Below are positions 45,043-53,608 of a DNA stretch of 64,000 nucleotides, piece after piece. The translations under genes were made by a program, and so were the position numbers. The notes below the pieces were generated by a model. It saw only the letters and a program-made list of their open reading frames with translations, was not told the DNA's origin and searched no databases. Within the stretch, counting starts at the first letter, position 1. Each line of letters opens with the position of its first letter. This DNA comes from JALEFZ01 sp038527485 (lineage in GTDB: Bacteria; Bacteroidota; Bacteroidia; J057), in assembly GCA_038527485.1 (NCBI GenBank), contig JBCBFT010000015.1, positions 1 to 64,000 of the forward strand, written 5' to 3'.

Positions 45043-46695
45043 ATGCTGAATACGACCCATCCGACTCAATCTGCTGCCTGGGAAAAACTGCAAGCCCACT
45101 TTCAAGACATGAAAGACGTGCATATGAAGGACCTTTTTGCTCAGGATCCTGCGCGCTTCCAGCAATTCTCCCTACAGTTTGAAGATATCCTTTTGGACTA
45201 CAGCAAGAATCGTATCACCGCTGACACCTTGCAAGCCCTCCAAGAACTAGCAGAAGCTCAAGACCTCAAGGATGCCATCGAGAAGATGTTTTCAGGTGAT
45301 AAAATCAATGCTACGGAAGATCGAGCTGTCCTGCATATCGCGCTACGGGATCAATCCAATGCCACGATTGAAGTAGATGGTGAAGATGTGATGCCTGCTG
45401 TGAATGAGGTATTGGGGAGAATGGAGACCTTTTCTGAGCAAGTCATTGGAGGATCATGGAAAGGGTACACAGGCAAACGCATCACCGACATAGTCAATAT
45501 CGGAATCGGAGGATCTGACCTCGGACCTGTCATGGTGACCGAAGCATTGAAGGCTTACTGGAAACCAGGGATGCATGTGCACTATGTATCCAATGTGGAT
45601 GGGACGCATATCGCAGAGACTCTGAAGCAAGTAGATCCCGAGACGACGCTGTTCATGATTGCTTCCAAGACCTTCACCACACAGGAGACGATGACCAATG
45701 CGCATTCGGCACGAAATTGGTTCCTCGAAGCGGCCAAGGAAGAAGCACATGTGGCCAAGCACTTCGTGGCACTGTCTACAAATCGCGAAGGGGTAGAAGC
45801 TTTTGGAATTGATCCTGCCAATATGTTTGGTTTTTGGGACTGGGTAGGGGGAAGGTATTCGCTCTGGTCCGCGATCGGTCTGTCGATCGCTTGCACGATT
45901 GGATTTGACAACTTTCAAGAGTTGCTTCGTGGCGCGCACAGCATGGACCAACATTTCCGACATACGGATTTCTCTGAGAATCTGCCTGTGATCCTGGCGC
46001 TGATTGGGATCTGGTACAACAACTTCTTTGGAGCGGAGACAGAGGTGATCCTGCCTTATGATCAGTACATGCATCGCTTTGCGGCCTACTTCCAGCAGGG
46101 CAATATGGAGTCCAATGGAAAGTATGTCGCCCGCAATGGCGAGTCTGTTACCTGGGAAACAGGACCTGTAATCTGGGGAGAACCTGGCACGAATGGTCAG
46201 CACGCTTTCTACCAATTGATCCACCAAGGGACCAAAATCATCCCTGCCGACTTCCTGGCTCCTGCCGTCTCTCACAATCCCATAGGCGATCACCATCCCA
46301 AACTCTTGGCCAACTTCTTTGCACAGACTGAGGCACTGATGAAGGGAAAAACCGCAGATGAAGTAAGAGATGAATTGGAAAAAAATGGAAAAACTGCCGA
46401 GGAGATCGAATTTCTGACTCCCTTTAAAGTGTTTGAAGGCAATCGCCCGACCAATTCTATTTTGGTCAAGCAAGTGACACCTTATGTACTAGGGCAATTG
46501 ATCGCTATGTATGAACACAAGATCTTCGTGCAAGGCGTGATATGGAATATTTTCTCTTTTGATCAGTGGGGCGTAGAATTGGGCAAGCAACTAGCCAAGG
46601 CCATCTTGCCAGAATTATCAGGAGAGGAAGCTGTAGAAAGCCACGACAGCTCCACCAATGGTTTGATCAATGCTTACAAAGCCATGCGTGGATAA
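45043..46695 (+). CDS. pgi: glucose-6-phosphate isomerase
   Basis: A 550-aa enzyme of the long, E. coli-like Pgi type that interconverts glucose 6-phosphate and fructose 6-phosphate. GIGGSDLGPVMVTEAL near residue 148, SKTFTTQETMTNA, the FWDWVGGRYSLWSAIGLS signature, GTNGQHAFYQLIHQGTK (catalytic His/Glu region) and KVFEGNRPTNSI near the end are all present. The closing QWGVELGKQLA motif is the second Pgi signature. Single gene, followed 100 bp later by gcvH on the same strand; the two need not be co-transcribed. Confidence 0.97.
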   Translation: MLNTTHPTQSAAWEKLQAHFQDMKDVHMKDLFAQDPARFQQFSLQFEDILLDYSKNRITADTLQALQELAEAQDLKDAIEKMFSGDKINATEDRAVLHIALRDQSNATIEVDGEDVMPAVNEVLGRMETFSEQVIGGSWKGYTGKRITDIVNIGIGGSDLGPVMVTEALKAYWKPGMHVHYVSNVDGTHIAETLKQVDPETTLFMIASKTFTTQETMTNAHSARNWFLEAAKEEAHVAKHFVALSTNREGVEAFGIDPANMFGFWDWVGGRYSLWSAIGLSIACTIGFDNFQELLRGAHSMDQHFRHTDFSENLPVILALIGIWYNNFFGAETEVILPYDQYMHRFAAYFQQGNMESNGKYVARNGESVTWETGPVIWGEPGTNGQHAFYQLIHQGTKIIPADFLAPAVSHNPIGDHHPKLLANFFAQTEALMKGKTADEVRDELEKNGKTAEEIEFLTPFKVFEGNRPTNSILVKQVTPYVLGQLIAMYEHKIFVQGVIWNIFSFDQWGVELGKQLAKAILPELSGEEAVESHDSSTNGLINAYKAMRG

Positions 46696-46795
46696 GCCTG
46701 TTGGAAAATGAATCGGAACAATTGGCAATGAAATTTATTTTTATTGTAGATTCGAACCCAATACTAACTATTACACAACATCTAGATCTGATTTC

Positions 46796-47176
46796 ATGAA
46801 TTTTCCTGAAGAACTCCGATACACCAAAGACCACGAATGGATCCGCCTAGAGGGCGATGTGGCCGTCATTGGGATTACCGATTTTGCTCAGAGCGAATTA
46901 GGTGATATTGTATATGTAGAAATAGAGACGGAGGGCGAGACCCTTGGTCAAGACGACGTTTTTGGTACAGTAGAAGCTGTGAAGACAGTTTCGGACCTGT
47001 TCATGCCTGTCTCAGGTGAAGTGATAGCGGTAAATGAATCCCTCAATGATGGTCCAGAAGTAGTCAATGGCGATCCTTATGGAGATGGATGGATGATCAA
47101 AGTCAAGATCTCAAATATATCTGAGTATGAGAGTTTGATGAAGAGCGATACGTATAAGGAAGAAATCGGGGTCTAA
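46796..47176 (+). CDS. gcvH: glycine cleavage system H protein
   Basis: A 126-aa lipoyl carrier that shuttles the aminomethyl group of glycine between GcvP, GcvT and Lpd. The N-terminus YTKDHEWIRLEGDVAVIGITDFAQSELGDIVYVE is canonical. The lipoylated lysine is in TVEAVKTVSDL near residue 62, followed by PVSGEVIAVNE and NGDPYGDGWMIKVK. Full length and all key residues are present. The other gcv genes are not in this window. A strong bidirectional terminator follows. Confidence 0.97.
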   Translation: MNFPEELRYTKDHEWIRLEGDVAVIGITDFAQSELGDIVYVEIETEGETLGQDDVFGTVEAVKTVSDLFMPVSGEVIAVNESLNDGPEVVNGDPYGDGWMIKVKISNISEYESLMKSDTYKEEIGV

Positions 47177-47203
47177 GTCGAATACCCTTACAGATCCATA
47201 CAT

Positions 47204-47239
47204 ATTGCGCTGCGTAGTAATCAAGCTACGCAGCGCAAT
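47204..47239. terminator. bidirectional terminator between gcvH and the S41 protease gene
   Basis: A perfect 14-bp stem ATTGCGCTGCGTAG/CTACGCAGCGCAAT with an 8-nt loop, followed by TTATTTTAT on the plus strand. It ends 5 bp before the stop codon of the convergent S41 gene. Confidence 0.88.
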
Positions 47240-47244
47240 TTATT

Positions 47245-48891
47245 TTATCCTTTCTCGGCCATCTGAAGTTCTCCTGTTTCGCTCAGTTCGATAGCCATAG
47301 GCATCAGTTCAATCGCACGCTGAAGCACACGATCCTGCTTATGGATGATGGGATAAAAGCCGTCGTCGTTGAACAAACGGCGGCCAATCATTGCTTTGAG
47401 CTGAGTCAAGATCAAGGTCTTTGATGTGGAGAGGTCTTTGGAGGAATAGTCGACGCCTTTATCTGATGCAAAGCTGAAAAAAGCACTTGAGATGGAAGAA
47501 GAAATATCAAAATCCGACGCAAAAGAAGCCGCATCGGGGTACAGTTTACCCAAACCTGAATGCTTATCTACATAATCAATGGCAAATCTGCGGAAGAGGT
47601 CATTGATTTGTAGTTGCGTCAGATAGGAAGAACTCCCTGTGGTATCATCCGCGACAAATACATCTGGATAAATCCCCCCACCGCCGTACACGGTTCTGCC
47701 ATTGGCTGTTCGATACTTGAGGGAATCAGGAAAGGAGATCTTGGACTCATCGAAGATTTCTCCTGACTGAAAACGCTCTAAAATTTCTTTTTCATACTCA
47801 GCCGAACTCTTGTGATAGGGCTTTTGTATGCATCTTCCGCTGGGTGTGTAGTATTTGGAGACGACCAATCTGAGGGCAGAGCCATCGTCAAACTCTTCCT
47901 GAATTTGGACGAGTCCCTTCCCAAAGGATCGTACCCCTACGATCAAGCCTCGATCCTGATCCTGTACAGCTCCTGCCACAATCTCAGACGCGGAGGCAGA
48001 GCCATAATCTAGCAAGACGATCAAGCCTCCTTTTTCGAATGCGTCGTAGCTACTTGTGGATTGAAACTTTTCGGCACTTTCGGGCCTTCTGCCTTCAGTT
48101 GAGACGATCACTTTACCTGGGGAGAGGAAATCATCGGCCATATGGATGGCTTTGGTCATGTATCCGCCAGGATTGTTGCGTAGATCTAGGATTAGATGAG
48201 ACATGCCCTCTGTCTGTAGGCGCTTGAGGCTCTGGATAAATTCTTTGTAGGTAGTTTCTGCAAATCGGCTTACGCGAATGTACCCAATCTGATCGGTGAT
48301 CATGTAGGAATAGTCCACACTATTGAGCGGAATACGGTCCCTTGTCACCGTAAAGGAAAGCAGATCTGACTGCCCACGACGGGCGATGGCGAGATTTACT
48401 TGGCTTCCTTTTTCTCCTTTGAGATACTTCATTACTTGGGTATTGGTGATTCCAATTCCCGCTACAGTCTCTCCATTGACTTGTATGATACGGTCGCCCG
48501 CTTTAATTCCGATTTTTTCGCTGGGACCTCCCGAAAGCGGCGTCTCCACATAGATTGTATCTTCTAGAATATTAAATTGGATGCCGATCCCTTCGAAGCT
48601 TCCCTCCATTTGCTCTTGCATCTGGACCATTTCTTTAGCGGGAATATAAAAAGAGTGGGGGTCCAGATTATCTGTGATTCCTTGTATGGCTTCCTCTATC
48701 AGTTGTGTGCGCTGCGGCTCCTCTACATAGTTATTTTCGATAAAATACAGGCTCTGCTGAAGCTTCTTCATACCTTGATCCGAAGAAATCCTGGTACTTC
48801 CTCCGACATTGTCTTTCACATAAAACCCAATGAGAAGTCCCATCAAGATAAATGTCAGGGCGAATAGGAAATATTTAACCGATTTACTCAT
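47245..48891 (-). CDS. S41 family C-terminal processing protease
   Basis: A 548-aa membrane-anchored Ctp/Prc-type protease. One N-terminal TM segment (YFLFALTFILMGLLIGFYV), a Ctp helical region, a PDZ domain at about 85-165 (GIGIQFNILEDTIYVETPLSGGPSEKIGIKAGDRIIQVNGE) and the S41 domain. The catalytic Ser is in SASASEIVAGAVQD near residue 300 and the Lys in SFGKGLVQ near residue 325. The C-terminal 150 residues (FRRFAIDYVDKH, helices to the end) are the extension common in Bacteroidota S41 proteins. It degrades or trims periplasmic proteins from their C-terminus. A promoter-like sequence sits directly at the start codon. Confidence 0.93.
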   Translation of the reverse strand: MSKSVKYFLFALTFILMGLLIGFYVKDNVGGSTRISSDQGMKKLQQSLYFIENNYVEEPQRTQLIEEAIQGITDNLDPHSFYIPAKEMVQMQEQMEGSFEGIGIQFNILEDTIYVETPLSGGPSEKIGIKAGDRIIQVNGETVAGIGITNTQVMKYLKGEKGSQVNLAIARRGQSDLLSFTVTRDRIPLNSVDYSYMITDQIGYIRVSRFAETTYKEFIQSLKRLQTEGMSHLILDLRNNPGGYMTKAIHMADDFLSPGKVIVSTEGRRPESAEKFQSTSSYDAFEKGGLIVLLDYGSASASEIVAGAVQDQDRGLIVGVRSFGKGLVQIQEEFDDGSALRLVVSKYYTPSGRCIQKPYHKSSAEYEKEILERFQSGEIFDESKISFPDSLKYRTANGRTVYGGGGIYPDVFVADDTTGSSSYLTQLQINDLFRRFAIDYVDKHSGLGKLYPDAASFASDFDISSSISSAFFSFASDKGVDYSSKDLSTSKTLILTQLKAMIGRRLFNDDGFYPIIHKQDRVLQRAIELMPMAIELSETGELQMAEKG

Positions 48892-48895
48892 AAAC

Positions 48896-48925
48896 CAAAT
48901 TTAGGTGAAATGGACCTTTTTCAAA
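48896..48925 (-). promoter_or_regulatory. Bacteroidota-type promoter at the S41 protease start
   Basis: On the minus strand TTTG (48925-48922), an 18-bp spacer and TAAATTTG (48903-48896) form a good match to the TTTG-N19-TAnnTTTG consensus. The -7 box ends only 4 nt before the ATG at 48891, so transcription would start at or near the start codon. Confidence 0.55.
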
Positions 48926-49524
48926 AATACCTTTGCACAAGCTTAAAGGAATGGAACGTAAATGTTTTTTACCGCCGAGCCTTGGCACGATTTCCGCAAC
49001 ACATTTTGTGTTTAACTGGTGTATGGGGGATCATGTTTTTGATCGGTTGTGGCAAAGGAAAAATGATCTATGATCAAGGAGTAGGTACATTTTCAATTGG
49101 TGAAAACTGGCCTCCTACGACACGATCTAAGTGGCGTGGACAGCCGATTGTAGATACGACCTTTATGGAAGGGGGTTACGAATGGAAGGGACTGATTCTG
49201 AAAGGGAAAGAAGGACAAATCATTTTGGAAGAGGACTTCTTCAACGAAGGGAAACTCAATAGAGTACGGGTAGAAAGTCCAAGATTTATCACCCCTTACG
49301 ATGTTTCGGTAGGACAAGAATGGGGAGGCATCAAAGAAAAATCATCAAGCTGGATTTATAACTGGCTGGCAAATTATCAGTTGATGGATATTTCTCATCC
49401 TTCATGGGAGAATATTCATCTACTCATTGCGCCACAAGAGGGTTTTCAGCTACCTGATGACTATGAGACATGGTTGCAGACACTGTCTGATACATCTGTA
49501 GTCCAGTCTATCGTTGTAATGTAA
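48910..49524 (+). CDS. hypothetical lipoprotein
   Basis: A 204-aa protein not assigned to a family. The N-terminal 47 residues are unusually long for a signal sequence but end in a hydrophobic stretch and a lipobox-like LIGC (LCLTGVWGIMFLIGCGKGK), so it is probably a lipoprotein; an internal start could shorten it. The mature part has FSIGENWPPTTRSKWRGQPIVDTTFMEGGYEWKGLILKGKEGQIILEEDFF, repeated beta strands suggesting a small beta-barrel or sandwich. Divergent from the S41 gene with promoter overlap. Function unknown. Confidence 0.6.
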   Translation: MDLFQKYLCTSLKEWNVNVFYRRALARFPQHILCLTGVWGIMFLIGCGKGKMIYDQGVGTFSIGENWPPTTRSKWRGQPIVDTTFMEGGYEWKGLILKGKEGQIILEEDFFNEGKLNRVRVESPRFITPYDVSVGQEWGGIKEKSSSWIYNWLANYQLMDISHPSWENIHLLIAPQEGFQLPDDYETWLQTLSDTSVVQSIVVM

Positions 49525-49694
49525 GAGGGGAAAAAGCTTGACCTTGGGGAATAGAGAAAAAATCTGTTTCTAGTCTTTTGAAAATGGAAGAGGAAAAGGT
49601 AAGTGATAAGCCTGCTTATTCTCTACTATATACATCCTTTTTTACCCATTCATTTCATTTTTACAATCAAACATTAGCATTTATCATTTCCTAC

Positions 49695-50480
49695 ATGGCA
49701 GGTGAATTCAAGAATATACAAATAGGTGTCTGGCTTCTCATGTGTGGACTGTGGATGGGAAGCAGTCTAAGCCCGGTCTATGCACAAGAGGGAAAGTTTC
49801 CCATAGAGTCTACAGTTGGTATCTCAGGTTTTCAATATTTGGGTGACTATGCAGAACCCTTAACGTATCCTCGTATTTATGCAGGTACTTTTGTAAGCCT
49901 ACAACGATCCAGCCGCAAAAACTTCGTTTGGCAGTTTCAGATAGGGTCGGGGCGCTTCGCCGATCAGTTTGATGGAGAGATTCCAGAGACCTCGTCAGGA
50001 GCTAGCCCCTCTCAATTTGTCCAAACACGATTTATATATGGAGAAATCAGGGGCGTCTACAGATTTTTTCCACAAAATAGATTTCAACCTTACCTATCTG
50101 TAGGCTCGGGGCTGGTTCGATTCAGACCTGAAGACGAAAGTGGGCGTCGTTTGATTCGTCGTCCTGATTCAGTCTCCTCTGGAGCCGCTTCTAACACGGT
50201 AGTCCCTCAACTTCCTGCCAGCTTGGGGATCAAGTATCGAGTCAATCGCTTCATCTCAGTAGATATTCGCTACAGTTACCGATTTATCCCGACGGACTAT
50301 CTAGATTCTTTTGGACAAACAGGTGATTCACAAGATTTTGATGCGCTACAAAATCTCAATCTGGGCTTCAGTTTCACCTTGGGGCCAGGTCCTGAGCTAC
50401 CTCCTAGCAAGCGCGCCAAGAGGAAAAAAGAACGCCGCGCCCGCAAAGCAGAAGAGAAAGCATCTCAAGAAGAGACGTGA
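49695..50480 (+). CDS. exported outer-membrane beta-barrel protein (DUF6089-like)
   Basis: A 261-aa exported protein; ATG 49695 was chosen because it gives a signal peptide ending SPVYAQ, while the earlier in-frame region from 49578 is not protein-like. The barrel starts ESTVGISGFQYLGDYAEPLTYPRIYAGTFVSLQ and continues with FQPYLSVGSGLVRF and FISVDIRYSYRFIPTDYLDSF, the DUF6089-type pattern. A Lys/Arg/Glu-rich tail follows the last strand (SKRAKRKKERRARKAEEKASQEE). It is a close relative of the next gene, which lies 90 bp downstream, so the pair probably arose by duplication. Function unknown. Confidence 0.75.
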   Translation: MAGEFKNIQIGVWLLMCGLWMGSSLSPVYAQEGKFPIESTVGISGFQYLGDYAEPLTYPRIYAGTFVSLQRSSRKNFVWQFQIGSGRFADQFDGEIPETSSGASPSQFVQTRFIYGEIRGVYRFFPQNRFQPYLSVGSGLVRFRPEDESGRRLIRRPDSVSSGAASNTVVPQLPASLGIKYRVNRFISVDIRYSYRFIPTDYLDSFGQTGDSQDFDALQNLNLGFSFTLGPGPELPPSKRAKRKKERRARKAEEKASQEET

Positions 50481-50570
50481 TCCTTCCATTTCTTGCAGAG
50501 AAAAATTTTTTCCTACTGGAAAAACTACTTTCCCTCCGCTATCTTGCGTTAAAGGAATAAACCCCTCTGT

Positions 50571-51752
50571 ATGCAAGCTATCTTCCGCTTTAGGTTGTTT
50601 GTGCTCTTGCTGCTTAGCTGCTGCATATCTGCTCCTGTTTTCTCTCAGATCGAAGAGAAAGGGAGTACCATCCGCGTAGGGGTAGGTCTGACAGGGTATG
50701 CTTACAGAGGAGACTTGACACAGGATGATCCCAGCTTTTGGCGGGTCTATCCTGGTGGAAATATCTCGCTCCAGTTTTCTCCTCGTCGCAAGTTCCAGCC
50801 TCAGCTCAATGCAGGCTTTGGAAGGGTGCTAGAGCAGTGGGACAGTTCCCTGCCGATCGATCCTACCCAGGCAGGAGCCAACTCCTTCTTTTCGACCAAT
50901 TTCTTCTATTTTGACTTTCGGGTAGCCTACTTACCCTTTCGTCAGTGGCGGTTGCAGCCTTATCTCGTCGCAGGAGGTGGACTGCTATTCTTCAATCCTT
51001 TGGATCAAAACGGAAATTTTCTGATCGACAATATTTTTACGCGCGAAGCAGGCGAAATATTCAACACGACTGCCTTCGTCTTACCTCTAGGCACAGGCTT
51101 GAGATTTCATATAAACCAGCTCGCCTACGTCGGGATCGAATATATCTATCGGTCGAGCGTGACAGATTATATTGACAATATCGGCGCCCGAGGCCTCCAG
51201 TCAGGGCCTGACCGCTTGCACAACCTCATGGTCTCCCTCAATTTTACCCTACAGGGTAGTCCTGTAGAAGTAGAGGAAATCGCCCCTCCACCCAAACAAG
51301 ATCCCCCCGCTTTGCTTGTTCAATCAGAATCTGAGATACCCGAGAAGCTCACACCTGTAGCTACACCCGATGAAGAGGAAGAGCGTAAGCGCAAACTGAG
51401 GGCTTTGGCCACACTCGAGTGGTCTCATCTCCCTCCTGTCACGAACCCCTTTAGATTGTACAAAGGAGATCAAGTACACTATCAAGTAGGTCCTCACGGC
51501 CTTTCGCCTGCAGAAACGGCCTACTACCAACAACTGGTTCATGTCGCACTGACACACGATTGGACCCTATCTCTGACAATAGAAACGCCTAATTCCTTGA
51601 GCGAAATAGCGCTACAGCATCACACCAACTATATGACGCTGCTCAAACTCAATCCCGAGTTGGAAGAATTACTTGATGGAGGCACGATCGTTCGGGTCCC
51701 TGACTTGGTCCGTGCCGCCGATTACGAGAGACAGACTACGTCAGGGAAATAA
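50571..51752 (+). CDS. outer-membrane barrel protein with C-terminal LysM-like domain
   Basis: A 393-aa exported protein (signal peptide about 1-25, ending APVFSQ). Residues 30-230 form a barrel of the DUF6089-like kind (GSTIRVGVGLTGYAYRGDLTQDDPSFWRVYPGGNISLQF, RLQPYLVAGGGLLFF, LAYVGIEYIYRSSVTDYIDNIG). A Pro/Glu-rich linker follows (about 240-290). The C-terminus has an all-purpose LysM-like motif (SLSEIALQHHTNYMTLLKLNPELEELLDGGTIVRVPDL, about 340-378), which binds peptidoglycan in other proteins. It follows a paralogous barrel gene without the LysM part. Its last 17 bp overlap the convergent DUF4905-like gene. Confidence 0.75.
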   Translation: MQAIFRFRLFVLLLLSCCISAPVFSQIEEKGSTIRVGVGLTGYAYRGDLTQDDPSFWRVYPGGNISLQFSPRRKFQPQLNAGFGRVLEQWDSSLPIDPTQAGANSFFSTNFFYFDFRVAYLPFRQWRLQPYLVAGGGLLFFNPLDQNGNFLIDNIFTREAGEIFNTTAFVLPLGTGLRFHINQLAYVGIEYIYRSSVTDYIDNIGARGLQSGPDRLHNLMVSLNFTLQGSPVEVEEIAPPPKQDPPALLVQSESEIPEKLTPVATPDEEEERKRKLRALATLEWSHLPPVTNPFRLYKGDQVHYQVGPHGLSPAETAYYQQLVHVALTHDWTLSLTIETPNSLSEIALQHHTNYMTLLKLNPELEELLDGGTIVRVPDLVRAADYERQTTSGK

Positions 51753-52524
51753 GCTGTAGTTGCTGAGGGGTCTTCAAGACAGCAAGGACACTTTCATGAA
51801 TAAAAAATGACGCCGTACTCAGGCCAGATACCTGATGCTGAAGTAAGATGTAGGGAGAATCTTGATGTGGCCAATAGATGAGACTGCCTTGCAACTCCTT
51901 CCCCACGCCCTTCTCATACACATACAAATAAGTAGCGTTTTGATAGTCGATCTGTTCAACCTGGTAGGCAAGTACCAGTGAGAATTGCTTTTTCAGTGCT
52001 AGCTTCCAATGTTGAAAAGCTTCACTCTGCTCTATCCAAATGGTAGGTGTACAATAAGCTGGTGACCTTTTCGCATTCCAATACCGCATGGCAGCATCTG
52101 GAGATTCGGATGTAGATGTCACGATAGCACCTGTCAAACGATCTACTGCATGATACATACCTTTAACATCTTTAAGAATCACTCCTGATTCTGTCTGTCC
52201 GATGAAGTAATAAGCAGGATGCTCCCACAAAAGGTTTCCCGTGGCGATCTCGTATGTATAGCAACCTTTGGTCACAGGCAACCCAGGATCTTGATAAGCG
52301 TGTACGTACAGATACGGATCCGTCACATCTGCGATTCCCCACCACCAATCGGAGAAATAGGGAGCAAAGGGTTGTGTGTGATCTGATAGCCTTACCCAAC
52401 AAGCTGCCTTTTTTGACTTATCTCTCAGTCCTATCACCCAGTTTTTCAGCGAGTTTGCAGGAAATACCTGCCAAATCTGATCATCCTGAAAAAAAAAATC
52501 ATTTTTCTTTTGTGGCATATTCAT
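51736..52524 (-). CDS. DUF4905-like cytoplasmic protein
   Basis: A 262-aa protein without signal peptide. It has repeated beta strands such as IWQVFPANSLKNWVIGLRD, DPYLYVHAYQDPGLPVTKGCYTYEIATGNLLWEHPAYYFIG and GVILKDVKGMYHAVDRLTGAIV, matching my recollection of DUF4905, a Bacteroidota family of unknown function. The repeated blade-like segments suggest a small beta-propeller or sandwich. It is the last gene before the carotenoid region and is divergent from the sigma factor gene. Confidence in the family name is moderate. Confidence 0.6.
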   Translation of the reverse strand: MNMPQKKNDFFFQDDQIWQVFPANSLKNWVIGLRDKSKKAACWVRLSDHTQPFAPYFSDWWWGIADVTDPYLYVHAYQDPGLPVTKGCYTYEIATGNLLWEHPAYYFIGQTESGVILKDVKGMYHAVDRLTGAIVTSTSESPDAAMRYWNAKRSPAYCTPTIWIEQSEAFQHWKLALKKQFSLVLAYQVEQIDYQNATYLYVYEKGVGKELQGSLIYWPHQDSPYILLQHQVSGLSTASFFIHESVLAVLKTPQQLQLISLT

Positions 52525-52826
52525 CTTTTCAAAGTTGATCCTTCCCTCTCTAATTCATATTGTATTTTTTGAATACTTATTCATCAAATGAATACATAAG
52601 TACTCACAGGGTTACATATGTAAGGATATTCATATTGTTTAGGTTGATATCCATATTGCTAAACACAATATTGCATGCAAATATGAAGCTCTTATATATA
52701 GAATTCAATATAATATATTGCTTTTCAGTGAGTTAAATTGCTTGAGGTTTAAACATCGTTCCAAGAACCACCCTTTGAATCCTAAAAAATTTTGTTTAGC
52801 TTAGTATAGAAATCATTAAACAAACT
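52525..52826. other. AT-rich region upstream of the sigma factor gene
   Basis: About 300 bp, very AT-rich, with no ORF. Repeated short TATTGC/ATATTG words occur around 52625-52730 but no clear repeat unit was resolved. Confidence 0.3.
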
Positions 52827-52827
52827 A

Positions 52828-52858
52828 TTGGAGGTTCCATATATATATCCTATATTTG
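52828..52858 (+). promoter_or_regulatory. Bacteroidota promoter of the sigma factor gene
   Basis: TTG (52828-52830), a 20-bp spacer and a perfect TATATTTG (-7, TAnnTTTG) at 52851-52858. Transcription would start near 52865, 24 bp before the chosen ATG at 52889. Confidence 0.7.
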
Positions 52859-52888
52859 TATCGGAACTTTCAGAAAATACCAAAAGTT

Positions 52889-53398
52889 ATGACTTCTTTC
52901 GAATTCAATCAAGCCGTAATTGACCTACATAAATCATTGAAGCCAATTGCATTCAAGCTTACTCGTGACTCGGAGGAAGCAAACGATCTCCTTCAGGAGA
53001 CATTACTTAAGGCGATTGCCAATCGCGACAAGTTTACTGAAGGAACCAATCTGAAAGCATGGCTATATACGATTATGAAGAATACCTTCATCACCAACTA
53101 TCACCGACTGGTCAAGCGCAAGACCTTTATCGACACGACTGACAACTTGCACTTCATCAATTCTTCTAAGCACATTACGGAGAATGGCGCCAGTACCAAG
53201 CTTGCATTGGACGAGATTCATGATGCAATCAAAGACCTATCCTACGAGTACAAGACTCCTTTCTTGATGCACTACAAAGGGTATAAGTACTTTGAGATTG
53301 CAGACATCCTCAATATCCCCATTGGGACTGTTAAAAATCGTATTCACATTGCACGAAAGGAGCTCAAGTCCAAGCTCAAAAGTTACAGCAATGCTTAA
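52889..53398 (+). CDS. ECF-type sigma-70 factor upstream of the carotenoid genes
   Basis: A 169-aa extracytoplasmic-function sigma factor. Region 2 spans about 8-80, with the RDSEEANDLLQETLLKAI -10 binding helix, and region 4 about 105-165 with the HTH EIADILNIPIGTVKNRIHIARKEL. No signal peptide, no anti-sigma gene next to it. ATG 52889 was chosen over an earlier in-frame start. It is followed 160 bp later by crtB and may direct the pigment genes, as sigma factors next to crt clusters do in many Bacteroidota; that role is inference. A palindrome and a terminator-like hairpin lie in the gap. Confidence 0.9.
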   Translation: MTSFEFNQAVIDLHKSLKPIAFKLTRDSEEANDLLQETLLKAIANRDKFTEGTNLKAWLYTIMKNTFITNYHRLVKRKTFIDTTDNLHFINSSKHITENGASTKLALDEIHDAIKDLSYEYKTPFLMHYKGYKYFEIADILNIPIGTVKNRIHIARKELKSKLKSYSNA

Positions 53399-53414
53399 CA
53401 GTTTAGACATTTTG

Positions 53415-53439
53415 TTGACTTTTATTTGAAATAAGTCAA
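53415..53439. repeat. palindrome between sigma factor and crtB
   Basis: TTGACTTTTATTT and AAATAAGTCAA form an inverted repeat with a 2-nt bulge. It could be part of the sigma gene terminator or an operator. Confidence 0.4.
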
Positions 53440-53536
53440 ACATTCTCTTAGGAAAACCAGTTTTTGTAGATATCTTATAGATACTTACACCTAAGACTGG
53501 AAGTTCTAGCGAGCAAATATATTAAGAAATATATGC

Positions 53537-53572
53537 AAGGGAACATGCCGTCAGGTATTGTTCCCTTTTTTT
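53537..53572 (+). terminator. terminator or attenuator before crtB
   Basis: AAGGGAACA and TGTTCCCTT form a 9-bp stem with a 13-nt loop, followed by a T-run of seven. It lies 36 bp before the crtB start, so it either ends the sigma factor transcript or attenuates read-through into the pigment genes. Confidence 0.65.
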
Positions 53573-53608
53573 GATCGCTACGAATCCAAACGAAACTCTT
53601 TTGGTCCT

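Noticed and set aside
45454..46473. 339-codon ORF antisense to pgi
   Set aside because: Lies entirely inside pgi on the other strand; no family resemblance and composition of a shadow frame.
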